The notes below the pieces were generated by a model that was not told the DNA's origin, did no database searches, and saw only the letters and a list, made by a program, of their open reading frames with translations. A stretch of 64,000 nucleotides of DNA from the NCBI GenBank assembly GCA_023957475.1, contig JAMLHA010000002.1, positions 96,465 to 160,464 on the forward strand, read 5' to 3'. The stretch comes from Crocinitomicaceae bacterium. Its GTDB lineage: Bacteria; Bacteroidota; Bacteroidia; Flavobacteriales_D; Crocinitomicaceae. How positions within the stretch are numbered: position 1 is the stretch's first letter; the number at the start of each line of letters is the position of its first letter. The position numbers and the translations under genes were made by a program. Shown here piece after piece: positions 1-7,710 of the stretch.

Positions 1-1
1 C

Positions 2-970
2 ATGGGCGCTTCCAATGACAATATTGAAGAAGCATTAAAAACAAACCCAAAAAATGTTTGCGGATTAAAAATATTTATGGGTTCGTCAACAGGTAACATG
101 CTGGTTGACAATGAAACAACCTTGACAAATCTGTTTTCAAGAATCCCTTTTTTAATTGCAACGCATTGCGAAGATGAGGCAACTGTGCGGGCAAATAAAG
201 AACATTATCAGGCAATTTATGGAGAAGAAATCCCAATCGAATTGCATCCAATCATTCGCTCTGCAGAAGCCTGTTACTTGTCATCATCACTTGCTGTTGG
301 CTTAGCGAAGAAATACGGCACTCGATTACATGTTTTGCATATTTCAACAGCCAAAGAGTTGGATTTATTTGACAACACCCTACCTTTGGAGCAGAAAAAA
401 ATAACAGCAGAAGCGTGTGTGCATCACTTGTGGTTTAGCGATGAAGATTATACAACCAAAGGAAATTTTATAAAGTGGAATCCTGCTATTAAAACTGCTG
501 AAGATCGAGCAGCTATTTGGAAAGCTGTTTTAGATAATCGGATTGATGTGATTGCAACAGATCATGCGCCGCATACCATCGAAGAAAAACAGTTGAAATC
601 CTATTTCAAAGCTCCATCTGGAGGTCCTTTGGTGCAACATGCTTTAGTAGCTATGTTGGAAAAAGTGAATCAAGGCGTACTTTCAATAGAAAAAGTAGTT
701 GAAAAAATGGCTCATGCACCTGCTCAATTGTTTCAAATCAATAAAAGAGGCTTTATTCGAGAAGGTTATCATGCTGATATAGTTGTGGTTGAAAATAAAA
801 AGAACACAGTTCATTCGTCAAATCTATTGTATAAATGCGGTTGGTCACCTTTTGAAGGAGTTGAATTCTCGCACGCTGTGACAAAAACATTTGTGAATGG
901 AAATTTGGTTTGGAACAACAATCAAATTGTTGAAGGAAACATTGGTCAACGCATGATTTTTGACAGATAA
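2..970 (+). CDS. pyrC: Dihydroorotase, class I (5' end outside window)
   Basis: Hydrolyses/condenses N-carbamoyl-aspartate to dihydroorotate, the third step of pyrimidine synthesis, in the cytoplasm. The visible 322 residues are the C-terminal three quarters of an amidohydrolase TIM barrel. Class I enzymes usually have about 420-450 residues, so roughly 100-120 residues lie upstream and the first visible Met is probably internal. Visible motifs are GLKIFMGSS near residue 21 (its Lys is the likely carbamylated metal bridge), THCED at 54-58, LHVLHIS at 109-115 and ATDHAPH at 185-191, whose Asp is the catalytic base. The stop overlaps the next start (TAATG). pyrR and pyrB follow 1.5 kb downstream, which supports a pyrimidine role; hydantoinase is the less likely alternative. 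Confidence 0.9.
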   Translation: MGASNDNIEEALKTNPKNVCGLKIFMGSSTGNMLVDNETTLTNLFSRIPFLIATHCEDEATVRANKEHYQAIYGEEIPIELHPIIRSAEACYLSSSLAVGLAKKYGTRLHVLHISTAKELDLFDNTLPLEQKKITAEACVHHLWFSDEDYTTKGNFIKWNPAIKTAEDRAAIWKAVLDNRIDVIATDHAPHTIEEKQLKSYFKAPSGGPLVQHALVAMLEKVNQGVLSIEKVVEKMAHAPAQLFQINKRGFIREGYHADIVVVENKKNTVHSSNLLYKCGWSPFEGVEFSHAVTKTFVNGNLVWNNNQIVEGNIGQRMIFDR

Positions 971-1437
971 TGAAGCTTTTTTACATATTGATTATTTGTT
1001 TGGGGTTTGTGGCATGCAAATCGGAAGGAAAATATCAAGCAGATAAAGTTCCATCTGTTTTGCTTTCAAAAGATCAAATGACGGATATTCTAACTGATTT
1101 AACAATTTTGGAATCAGCCTATCAAAATAAGTACATTCAAGTTTCCAGGTATAGCTATTTGTTGATCAAAGATGCCGATTCAATTTTTTTGAAACACGGT
1201 ACTAATAAACTCGTTTTTGATGAAAATATGGTTTATTATAGCTCAGGAATTGAAGATTTAGCAACTATTTATCAAGAAGTTAAAAATAGAATTGAAAATT
1301 TAAGAAACACCTTGCCGTACGAAGAAAATCAGCAGGATACAGTTGATAAAACAAACAATGAGGTTGTAGGAGTTGACAGGAGATTGCCGTTTAAAACGGA
1401 AGAAGATATTCAAAATGTTCAAGGAACATCGAATTAA
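970..1437 (+). CDS. DUF4296 lipoprotein
   Basis: A 155-residue predicted lipoprotein. The N-terminus is a short signal peptide ending in a lipobox (GFVAC, Cys at residue 16), followed by KSEGKYQ. The body carries the pattern of the Bacteroidetes DUF4296 family: LSKDQMTDILTDL, then ILESAY, then a YSYLLIKDADSIFLKHG-type segment where the family has an FxxDS signature. The start ATG overlaps the pyrC stop (TAATG), so the two are probably translationally coupled. Biochemical function is unknown; it probably sits in the periplasm or on the outer membrane. The C-terminal 30 residues are polar and low in complexity. Confidence 0.75.
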   Translation: MKLFYILIICLGFVACKSEGKYQADKVPSVLLSKDQMTDILTDLTILESAYQNKYIQVSRYSYLLIKDADSIFLKHGTNKLVFDENMVYYSSGIEDLATIYQEVKNRIENLRNTLPYEENQQDTVDKTNNEVVGVDRRLPFKTEEDIQNVQGTSN

Positions 1438-1440
1438 TGG

Positions 1441-1448
1441 TATTTTTG
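1441..1448 (+). promoter_or_regulatory. -7 promoter element upstream of the TerC gene
   Basis: TATTTTTG matches the Bacteroidetes -7 consensus TAnnTTTG and lies 24 bases before the TerC start codon, giving a short leader. No clear -33 TTG is seen at the expected distance, so the call is tentative. Confidence 0.4.
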
Positions 1449-1472
1449 TGTAAATTTTTTAAATAGATATAT

Positions 1473-2441
1473 ATGACAGTCTGGATTATTTTTTTCTTAT
1501 TAATTACGTTCTTTTTGGCGTTAGATTTAGGTGTGTTTCATAAAAAAGATGCCGTTGTAACAATTAAAGAATCGTTAATCTGGACAGCTATTTGGGTGAC
1601 TATTGCCTTGTTATTCGGAATCGCCATTTATTTTATCTATGAAAATCAGTTATTTGGATTAAATACACATGGAATAAATGGTATCAATGCCATGACTGAA
1701 TATTATACAGGATATGTGTTGGAAGAATCATTGAGTATGGACAATATTTTTGTCATCGCAATGATTTTTAAGTTTTTTAAAATTCATCCATTGTACCAAC
1801 ATAGAGTACTGTTTTGGGGAATTATAGGAGCTGTTGTTTTTAGATTAGTGATGATATTGTTAGGACAGGCATTTATTGAGCAATTCTCATGGTCCATGTA
1901 TGTTTTTGGAGGTATTTTAATTTGGTCAGCTCTTAAAATGTTGAAAAAAGAAGATGAAAATAGCGATTTTAAAGATACAATGGGAGTTAAACTATTAAGC
2001 AAAATCTATCCAATCGACTGGACTATTCAAAACGGACATTTTATCGAAAAAATAGATGGAAAAAAAATTGCTACACCGTTATTGGCTACATTGATAGTAA
2101 TTGAATTTACGGATGTGCTTTTTGCCGTGGATTCCATTCCTGCTATATTTAGTATCACCACCGATCCATTTATTATTTTTAGCTCCAATATTTTTGCTAT
2201 TTTAGGGTTAAGAAGTCTGTATTTCTTCTTGTCAGGCATGATGGATAAATTTGAATACATCAAAACGTCACTTGTATTTGTATTGTTATTCGTCGGATCG
2301 AAAATGATTTTCCACGATTATTTGGAATTTTTAAGTGAACATACATGGATTTCATTGGTTGTAATACTCGTGTTTTTAAGTGGAGGAGTTGTTGCCTCAA
2401 TCATTTCAAATAGACGAAAGGAGAAAAAATCTAGCTGTTAA
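1473..2441 (+). CDS. TerC/Alx family integral membrane protein
   Basis: A 322-residue membrane protein with about nine hydrophobic segments, the usual length for the TerC/Alx family. Family hallmarks are ESLSMDNIFVIAMIF near residue 85 and EFTDVLFAVDSIPAIF near 211, containing the acidic residues linked to metal handling, then an SNIFAILGLRSLYF segment. Family members are tied to manganese export or metal loading of secreted proteins and to tellurite or alkaline-pH responses. Here it has its own predicted promoter and stands between a lipoprotein gene and pyrR, so context adds little. The C-terminal tail is basic and cytoplasmic. Confidence 0.85.
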   Translation: MTVWIIFFLLITFFLALDLGVFHKKDAVVTIKESLIWTAIWVTIALLFGIAIYFIYENQLFGLNTHGINGINAMTEYYTGYVLEESLSMDNIFVIAMIFKFFKIHPLYQHRVLFWGIIGAVVFRLVMILLGQAFIEQFSWSMYVFGGILIWSALKMLKKEDENSDFKDTMGVKLLSKIYPIDWTIQNGHFIEKIDGKKIATPLLATLIVIEFTDVLFAVDSIPAIFSITTDPFIIFSSNIFAILGLRSLYFFLSGMMDKFEYIKTSLVFVLLFVGSKMIFHDYLEFLSEHTWISLVVILVFLSGGVVASIISNRRKEKKSSC

Positions 2442-2493
2442 TGAACAATCTATGAAATTGTTATTAAGTTGTAAAAAATAATTGTGTTTATCT

Positions 2494-2526
2494 CTTGCAA
2501 TTTGATTTTGAATTTCATTATCTTTG
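2494..2526 (+). promoter_or_regulatory. pyrR promoter, possibly giving a leaderless mRNA
   Basis: TATCTTTG (2519-2526) fits the -7 consensus TAnnTTTG and CTTG (2494-2497) sits 21 bases upstream as a possible -33 box. The expected start of transcription, about 6-7 bases past the last G, falls on the ATG at 2533, so the transcript may have no leader. Confidence 0.5.
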
Positions 2527-2532
2527 TTGCTG

Positions 2533-3081
2533 ATGGAAAAGCAAATCATTCTGAACAATAGGCATATCGAACTGACGCTAAAACGCCTTTGTTATCAATT
2601 GATTGAATCTCACAATGATTTTTCAAATTCAATAATTATTGGGTTGCAGCCTCGAGGAATTCATGTTGTGACACGAATAAAAAAAGAATTAGAAGCAATT
2701 CTAAATAGAGAAATTGTATGTGGTAATTTGGATATAACATTTTACCGCGATGATTTTAGAAGGAGAGAACGTCCGTTGATTCCAAGTGTCACAAATATTG
2801 ATTTTGATATAGAAGGAAAAAATATCATTTTAGTAGATGATGTTTTATATACTGGACGAACAATTCGTGCTGGATTGGATGCTTTATTGGCATTTGGGCG
2901 ACCATCAAAAGTGGAATTATTAGCTTTTATCGATAGAAGATTCAATCGAGATTTGCCGATACAAGCAGATTATATTGGATTTAAAGTAGATACACTCAGT
3001 CAAGAACGTGTTTCCGTTGAGTGGAGAGATATAGAAGGAGAAGACAAAGTCATGTTATTTACACCTGAAAACAATGGATAA
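2533..3081 (+). CDS. pyrR: PyrR: pyrimidine regulator / uracil phosphoribosyltransferase
   Basis: About 182 residues, the normal PyrR length, with a type I phosphoribosyltransferase fold. The PRPP loop reads ILVDDVLYTGRTIRAGLDAL, the PyrR-type version of this signature. Earlier parts include GLQPRGIHV (dinucleotide/flexible loop) and LDITFYRDD. In other bacteria PyrR binds pyr mRNA in response to UMP and can make UMP from uracil and PRPP; whether the RNA role exists here is unknown, and no attenuator hairpin is visible upstream. I chose ATG 2533; an in-frame TTG at 2524 would lie inside the -7 box. The stop overlaps the pyrB start by 8 bases, which indicates an operon. Confidence 0.9.
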   Translation: MEKQIILNNRHIELTLKRLCYQLIESHNDFSNSIIIGLQPRGIHVVTRIKKELEAILNREIVCGNLDITFYRDDFRRRERPLIPSVTNIDFDIEGKNIILVDDVLYTGRTIRAGLDALLAFGRPSKVELLAFIDRRFNRDLPIQADYIGFKVDTLSQERVSVEWRDIEGEDKVMLFTPENNG

Positions 3082-4003
3082 TTTAAGTGTTGATCATCTA
3101 ACCGGAATTAATAATTTAACAAAAGCAGATATTGAATTAATTCTGAAAACAGCTGAAACTTTCAAACAAGTTATTAATCGGCCAATTAAGAAAGTTCCTT
3201 CACTTAGAGATATCACCATTGCCAATTTGTTTTTTGAAAACTCGACACGAACCCGTTTGTCATTTGAATTAGCCGAAAAAAGATTGTCAGCAGATGTCGT
3301 TAATTTCAGCGCAGCAAACAGCTCAGTGAAAAAAGGCGAAACATTGATTGATACAACCAATAATATTCTTTCCATGAAAGTGGATATGGTGGTAATGCGT
3401 CACCCAAACCCTGGAGCAGCAAAATTTCTTTCAGAACGAGTGAATGCACGCGTTATTAATGCAGGTGATGGAACGCATGAACACCCAACACAAGCACTTT
3501 TAGATGCATTTTCTATTCGAGAGCAATTGGGAACATTGGAAGGTAAAAAAGTGGTGATAGTTGGAGATATAACCCATTCAAGAGTAGCTCTTTCAAACAT
3601 CTATTGTCTTCAAAAAATGGGGGCAGAGGTGATGGTATGCGGACCAACCACATTGATTCCGAAATACATTGCTGAATTAGGTGTAAAAGTTGAACACAAC
3701 CTACGAAAAGCATTGGAATGGTGTGATGTTGCCAATATGCTACGCATCCAATTAGAGCGTCAAGATATTAAGTATTTCCCATCTTTGAGAGAATACAGTA
3801 TGTTATTCGGTCTGGATAAAAAATTACTCGATTCATTGGATAAACGAATAATAATCATGCACCCAGGCCCAATCAATAGAGGTGTAGAAATCACGAGTGA
3901 TGTAGCCGATTCAGACCAATCAATCATTCTTCAACAAGTAGAAAATGGAGTAGCTGTTAGAATGGCGTGCATTTATTTGTTGGCATCTAAAATTGAACGT
4001 TAG
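3074..4003 (+). CDS. pyrB: Aspartate carbamoyltransferase catalytic chain
   Basis: Joins carbamoyl phosphate and aspartate to N-carbamoyl-aspartate, the committed pyrimidine step, in the cytoplasm. At 309 residues it is full length. The carbamoyl-phosphate site reads FFENSTRTRLSFE near residue 54, followed by HPTQALLDAF near 137 and HPGPINRGVE near 263, all diagnostic of ATCase rather than ornithine carbamoyltransferase. It overlaps pyrR by 8 bases and shares its promoter. No pyrI regulatory chain is adjacent, as is usual when PyrR is present. Downstream is a gene-free patch of repeats. Confidence 0.95.
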   Translation: MDNLSVDHLTGINNLTKADIELILKTAETFKQVINRPIKKVPSLRDITIANLFFENSTRTRLSFELAEKRLSADVVNFSAANSSVKKGETLIDTTNNILSMKVDMVVMRHPNPGAAKFLSERVNARVINAGDGTHEHPTQALLDAFSIREQLGTLEGKKVVIVGDITHSRVALSNIYCLQKMGAEVMVCGPTTLIPKYIAELGVKVEHNLRKALEWCDVANMLRIQLERQDIKYFPSLREYSMLFGLDKKLLDSLDKRIIIMHPGPINRGVEITSDVADSDQSIILQQVENGVAVRMACIYLLASKIER

Positions 4004-4110
4004 ATGATTTTATGATGTTATGACAGAATGACTAATTGATGTTATGACGGGATGATGTTATGACTGGGTGATTTTATGACTGGATGATTTTATGACTGGA
4101 TGATTTAGTC
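4004..4110. repeat. Short imperfect direct repeats with core GATGATTTTATGACTG
   Basis: Just after pyrB the units GATGTTATGACAGAATGA, GATGTTATGACGGGATGA, GATGTTATGACTGGGTGA and then GATTTTATGACTGGAT (twice) occur head to tail with 16-20 base spacing. No reading frame uses them. The reverse complement of the same core appears at 49480-49570. The rest of this 340-base gap holds two small palindromes (4106-4185) and the promoter region of the next gene. Confidence 0.8.
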
Positions 4111-4185
4111 CCATCGGGACGAGGCCTTTGTAGAAAATTTACATTCCCTACTCGATAAAGCACCGTAGGTGCGACATTTTTGTCT
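4106..4185. repeat. Two REP-like palindromes (GTCCC-atc-GGGAC and GCACC-gta-GGTGC)
   Basis: Two short hairpins, GTCCCATCGGGAC (about 4109) and GCACCGTAGGTGC (about 4160), each have 5-base perfect arms and a 3-base loop. Each is followed by a similar tail (GAGGCCTTTGTAGAAA and GACATTTTTGTCTA). The pattern looks like interspersed palindromic elements that spread through many Bacteroidetes genomes. The region is noncoding. Family membership is inference; only the palindromes and tails are directly visible. Confidence 0.6.
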
Positions 4186-4318
4186 ATTGATTGATTTTTT
4201 AAATAAATGCCTTTTCCCCTTTCTTTTACATTTTGTTTTTCTCCTATATTGAAGTTATTAACAATTAATTGTCGTTTAAAAAATAACGGTTAAATACGTG
4301 TTGATAAATAAAAATTAT

Positions 4319-4326
4319 TATTTTTG
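4319..4326 (+). promoter_or_regulatory. -7 promoter element upstream of the STAS gene
   Basis: TATTTTTG matches TAnnTTTG 17 bases before the start codon. A TTG at 4301-4303 lies 15 bases upstream, shorter than the usual 19-20, so the -33 assignment is weak. Confidence 0.4.
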
Positions 4327-4343
4327 AAGAAATATGGAAAGTA

Positions 4344-4679
4344 ATGAATTTCGAAACTACTCAAAATCGTAATACAGCAATCATTAAAACACTAGTTGAA
4401 AAACTAGATGCTTCAAATGCTCCTTCTTTAAAATCAGAATTAGTTGTATTAAATAAAAATGGAGTCAATACAATCGTTTTGGACTTTTCGGCAACCAAAT
4501 ATTGTGATTCTTCTGGGTTAAGTGCTGTTTTGACGGCCAATCGATTGTGTAAGGAAGCTAGTGGTAGATTTGTTTTGTGTGGCTTAAATTCTACCATCGG
4601 CAAGTTGATTGCTATTTCTCAACTGGATAAAGTTTTAACCATTACAGAAAATATTGAAGAAGCTAAGCAATTGATGTAA
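4344..4679 (+). CDS. STAS-domain anti-anti-sigma factor-like protein
   Basis: A 111-residue single STAS domain of the SpoIIAA/RsbV type. The loop DFSATKYCDSSGLSAVL near residue 48 carries the DSSGL motif whose first Ser is phosphorylated by a partner kinase in characterised members; FVLCGLN follows as in the family. In other bacteria such proteins bind an anti-sigma factor when unphosphorylated and free the sigma factor. No anti-sigma kinase or sigma gene is beside it here, so the partner is unknown. The next gene begins with GTG directly after the stop, so it is probably co-transcribed with RNase Z, an arrangement common in Bacteroidetes. Confidence 0.85.
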   Translation: MNFETTQNRNTAIIKTLVEKLDASNAPSLKSELVVLNKNGVNTIVLDFSATKYCDSSGLSAVLTANRLCKEASGRFVLCGLNSTIGKLIAISQLDKVLTITENIEEAKQLM

Positions 4680-5594
4680 GTGAGTTTTGAAGTAACAATA
4701 TTGGGAAGTGGCGGGGCATTGCCTACTTTAAATCGAAATTCATCTGCCCAATATGTAAATTGCTCAAATAAGCATCTGTTAATTGATTGTGGTGAAGGGA
4801 CACAAATGCAAATGCGCAAGTTTGGTGTTCATTTTCAACGCTTAGATATCATCTTAATTTCACATTTACACGGAGATCATTTTTTTGGATTGGTAGGTTT
4901 GCTAAGTACCATGCGCCTTTTGGGTAGAGATGGGAAACTAACCATTATTTGTCCCAAAGGATTACCCGAAATTATTCGTCAGCAATTAGAAGTTGGATAC
5001 GGTAAACTCGATTTTGATATCCATTACATAGAATTAACAGGAAAGGAACACCAGTTGGTTTACGAAGATAAGTCAATTGAAATTCTTTGTTTTCCTCTTA
5101 AACATAAAATTCCAACCAACGGCTTTTTGATAAAAGAAAAGCTAAAAGAACGGAAAATGAAGAAGGATTTATTGGATCACCCATTGTTGAAAGTGGAATA
5201 CATTCATCGATTGAAAAAAGGAGAAGATGTTATCGCTGAAAATGGAACTGTTTTAAAATCCAACTATTTTACAGAAGAACCAGCGCAACCGTTGTCTTAT
5301 GCTTATTGTTCGGACACTGCTTACGCTGAAAAAATAGTTGATTGTATAAAAAATGCCACAGTTTTGTACCACGAAGCAACTTTTTTAGAACAACACAAAG
5401 ATTTGGCGAAAATAACACAACACTCAACCTCAAAACAAGCGGCAACAATTGCTAAGATGGCAGGCGTTAAAACATTGTACATGGGACATTTGAGTGCTCG
5501 GTATGATGAAACAACTTCGTTTATAAACGAAGCGAAAGAAATTTTTGACAATGTATTTTATGTCGAAGATGGAATGAAAATTATTGTACAATAA
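4680..5594 (+). CDS. rnz: Ribonuclease Z (tRNA 3' endonuclease)
   Basis: A metallo-beta-lactamase-fold nuclease that trims the 3' trailer of tRNA precursors in the cytoplasm. Its 304 residues match the short ElaC form. The N-terminus FEVTILGSGGALPTLNRNSS is the family opener. The zinc motif SHLHGDHFFGL lies near residue 61, the Asp of CSDTAY near 212 bridges the metals, and the histidine of TQHST near 250 and of MGHLSARY near 270 complete the site. The GTG start abuts the STAS stop with no gap and fits the conserved N-terminus. Confidence 0.92.
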   Translation: MSFEVTILGSGGALPTLNRNSSAQYVNCSNKHLLIDCGEGTQMQMRKFGVHFQRLDIILISHLHGDHFFGLVGLLSTMRLLGRDGKLTIICPKGLPEIIRQQLEVGYGKLDFDIHYIELTGKEHQLVYEDKSIEILCFPLKHKIPTNGFLIKEKLKERKMKKDLLDHPLLKVEYIHRLKKGEDVIAENGTVLKSNYFTEEPAQPLSYAYCSDTAYAEKIVDCIKNATVLYHEATFLEQHKDLAKITQHSTSKQAATIAKMAGVKTLYMGHLSARYDETTSFINEAKEIFDNVFYVEDGMKIIVQ

Positions 5595-5614
5595 CAAAGT
5601 ATAGTTTATATTTG
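5584..5614 (+). promoter_or_regulatory. Promoter of the epimerase-CBS gene, leaderless geometry
   Basis: TTG (5584-5586), a 20-base spacer and TATATTTG (5607-5614) together match the Bacteroidetes consensus closely. The start codon begins 6 bases after the box, about where transcription should begin, so a leaderless mRNA is predicted. The promoter overlaps the end of rnz. Confidence 0.6.
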
Positions 5615-5619
5615 TATAA

Positions 5620-6624
5620 ATGAAAATATCTGCATCCATATACAGCGATAAATCACGCTCATTAAAAGAAGTAATCGATGATCTTGTAAATCATCAGGTA
5701 GATATGTTGCATGTGGATTGTAACGATGATTTGACTGTTTTTGACGACATCAAACGAATAAAATCATGGTGCGATTTGCCGATTGATTTGCATATTATTA
5801 CCGATACACCTTCCAAATATTATCCTTATTTAGAAGAAAATCCGGTTGATTATGTAACGTTTCAGTATGAAAATTTAAAAGAAGAATTAAACATACCCAA
5901 AACAATTAAAGGGAAAAAAGGATTGGCTATTATTACTCCAACACCCATTGATGTGTTCAGTAATTACCAAGATTTTGACTTTATTTTGATTATGGCAACC
6001 ATTCCAGGTCAAAGTGGCGGGATTTTTGATAAGATTAATTTTGATAAAATACGAAAGTTTAGAAATAAATTCCCGGCAAAGTCCATTCATGTTGATGGTG
6101 GAGTGAACGGAGAGGTTTCCTTTATTTTGCGAAATATGGGAGTAACTTCATCTGTAAGCGGTTCTTATTTGTTCAAAGGCCCTAGTATTGGACATCAATT
6201 GATGAATTTAATCAAACGAAAAATTGAATCCAAATACCGTGTTGAAGACTTTATGACACCCATTGAAGAATGCCCAGTTGTTGAAATTGAAAATTTGACA
6301 TTTAAACAAGTGATTCAATCAATTGAACAAGGAAATCTAGGGTTTACCTTAGTCGTTGGGAAAAACAATCATTTTGAAGGGTTGATTTCAAATGCCGATG
6401 TAAGAAAAGCGTTGATTAAACACGTTGATGACTTTAACAAAATTGAAGCCTTGGAAACAATTAACCAATCACCTGTAACAATTGCAGATGAGGCAACAGT
6501 AATAGAATTGTTAAAAACAGTAAAGAAAACACCTTTTATCGTTTCTTACCTTCCTGTTTTGGATGCGCAGAAACGAGCTGTTGGTGTAGTCAACTTCGCT
6601 AATCTAATAAAAGCTGAATTATAA
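5620..6624 (+). CDS. Ribulose-phosphate 3-epimerase-like barrel fused to a CBS-domain pair
   Basis: A 334-residue two-domain protein. Residues 1 to about 195 form an epimerase-type TIM barrel: HVD at 31-33, DLH at 56-58, MATIPGQSGG at 125-134 (family MSVNPGFGGQ) and HVDGG at 157-161 retain the four metal ligands His31, Asp33, His58 and Asp159. Met of the usual HVDVMDG loop is replaced (HVDCND). Residues about 210-334 form two CBS repeats starting VEDFMTP, with NLGFTLVV and GLISNADVRKAL resembling the CBS tail of KdsD/GutQ arabinose-5-phosphate isomerases. A KdsC-like phosphatase lies two genes on. Inference: ribulose-5-phosphate epimerase activity controlled by a nucleotide bound to the CBS pair. 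The substrate is not proven. Confidence 0.7.
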   Translation: MKISASIYSDKSRSLKEVIDDLVNHQVDMLHVDCNDDLTVFDDIKRIKSWCDLPIDLHIITDTPSKYYPYLEENPVDYVTFQYENLKEELNIPKTIKGKKGLAIITPTPIDVFSNYQDFDFILIMATIPGQSGGIFDKINFDKIRKFRNKFPAKSIHVDGGVNGEVSFILRNMGVTSSVSGSYLFKGPSIGHQLMNLIKRKIESKYRVEDFMTPIEECPVVEIENLTFKQVIQSIEQGNLGFTLVVGKNNHFEGLISNADVRKALIKHVDDFNKIEALETINQSPVTIADEATVIELLKTVKKTPFIVSYLPVLDAQKRAVGVVNFANLIKAEL

Positions 6625-6677
6625 ATTTTTGTTTATAATTAAGCGACATATTTACTACCAACTACTTAAGTTTTTGT

Positions 6678-6685
6678 TATTTTTG
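6678..6685 (+). promoter_or_regulatory. -7 promoter element of the DAHP synthase gene
   Basis: TATTTTTG (TAnnTTTG) stands 23 bases before the ATG in the 84-base gap after the epimerase-CBS gene, giving a leader of roughly 17 bases. No convincing -33 box is visible. Confidence 0.45.
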
Positions 6686-6708
6686 TACGAATTTATTAAT
6701 AAAGTAGT

Positions 6709-7707
6709 ATGATATTACACATTAAAAATGGTGTAAATAGAGAGCGAATAGAAGCAATTTCTAAAGAATTAAATGCTTTTCATATCCATTACCAAGGTAA
6801 AGAAGTATTGATTACGGCATCTAATGTAAAAGAAGTACCGGATTCTGTAGCGAATGATGTTGAAAGTTATTGGGTTGCTGATTCGGATATTCAATTGGCT
6901 TCTAAAAAATATCAACAAGAAAAGCGAGAAATTCAGTTAGGAAACATCCTTATAGGTGGATCAACTAAAAATACGGTTTTAATTGGTGGACCTTGTTCGG
7001 TTGAATCCGAAGAGCAAATTCGTCAATCATCAGAATTGCTTAAATCGTTGAAGTTATCTGTATTGCGAGGAGGTTGCTACAAACCGAGAACCAGTCCGTA
7101 TTCTTTTCAAGGAATGGGAAAGGATGGCTTGAAACTATTAGCTAAGATGCGAGAAGAGTATGGTTTGACAGTTATTACAGAAGCAAGAGATGCCACACAT
7201 ATTGATGACATAATTGAATACTCAGATATTATTCAAGTAGGCGCAAAAGCAATGTACGATCAAGGGATTTTACGAGCTTGTGCAAAAACCACAAAACCTG
7301 TTTTGATAAAAAGAGGATTTGGAACAACTTTACAAGAATTTGTACAAGCATCTGAGTTTGTGTTGGCTGGAGGAAATCCAAATGTTGTTTTATGCGAAAG
7401 AGGTATCCGAACATTTGAAACAAAAACTCGTTTTACGCTAGATTTATGTGGTGTAGCTTGGTTGCAAGAATATACGAATTTACCAATTATTCTTGACCCA
7501 TCTCATGCAATTGGTCATGCTTATGGTGTGCTGCCCTTAGCTAGAGCATGTGTTGCCATGGGAGTTGATGGATTGTTGATAGAAGCACACCCAAATCCTA
7601 AAGTTGCAAAATCTGATGCTTCGCAACAATTAAATCATCAAGAATTTGTAAATTTGAAACAAGAATTGGAAACAGTTGCAAAAGCTGTTGGTTATAATTT
7701 GATATAA
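6709..7707 (+). CDS. aroF: 3-deoxy-7-phosphoheptulonate (DAHP) synthase, type I-beta
   Basis: Condenses phosphoenolpyruvate and erythrose-4-phosphate, opening aromatic amino-acid synthesis in the cytoplasm. Residues 1 to about 70 form the ferredoxin-like regulatory domain seen in Thermotoga/Bacteroidetes-type enzymes, and the barrel follows. GGPCSVES near 93 and RGGCYKPRTSPYSFQG near 120 are DAHP synthase signatures; KDO-8-phosphate synthase has PCVIES instead. LIKRGFGTT and DPSHAIGHA carry the substrate Lys and the metal His. Length 332 is normal. The next gene starts 3 bases after the stop, so it is in an operon with the KdsC-like phosphatase. Confidence 0.92.
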   Translation: MILHIKNGVNRERIEAISKELNAFHIHYQGKEVLITASNVKEVPDSVANDVESYWVADSDIQLASKKYQQEKREIQLGNILIGGSTKNTVLIGGPCSVESEEQIRQSSELLKSLKLSVLRGGCYKPRTSPYSFQGMGKDGLKLLAKMREEYGLTVITEARDATHIDDIIEYSDIIQVGAKAMYDQGILRACAKTTKPVLIKRGFGTTLQEFVQASEFVLAGGNPNVVLCERGIRTFETKTRFTLDLCGVAWLQEYTNLPIILDPSHAIGHAYGVLPLARACVAMGVDGLLIEAHPNPKVAKSDASQQLNHQEFVNLKQELETVAKAVGYNLI

Positions 7708-7710
7708 ACA

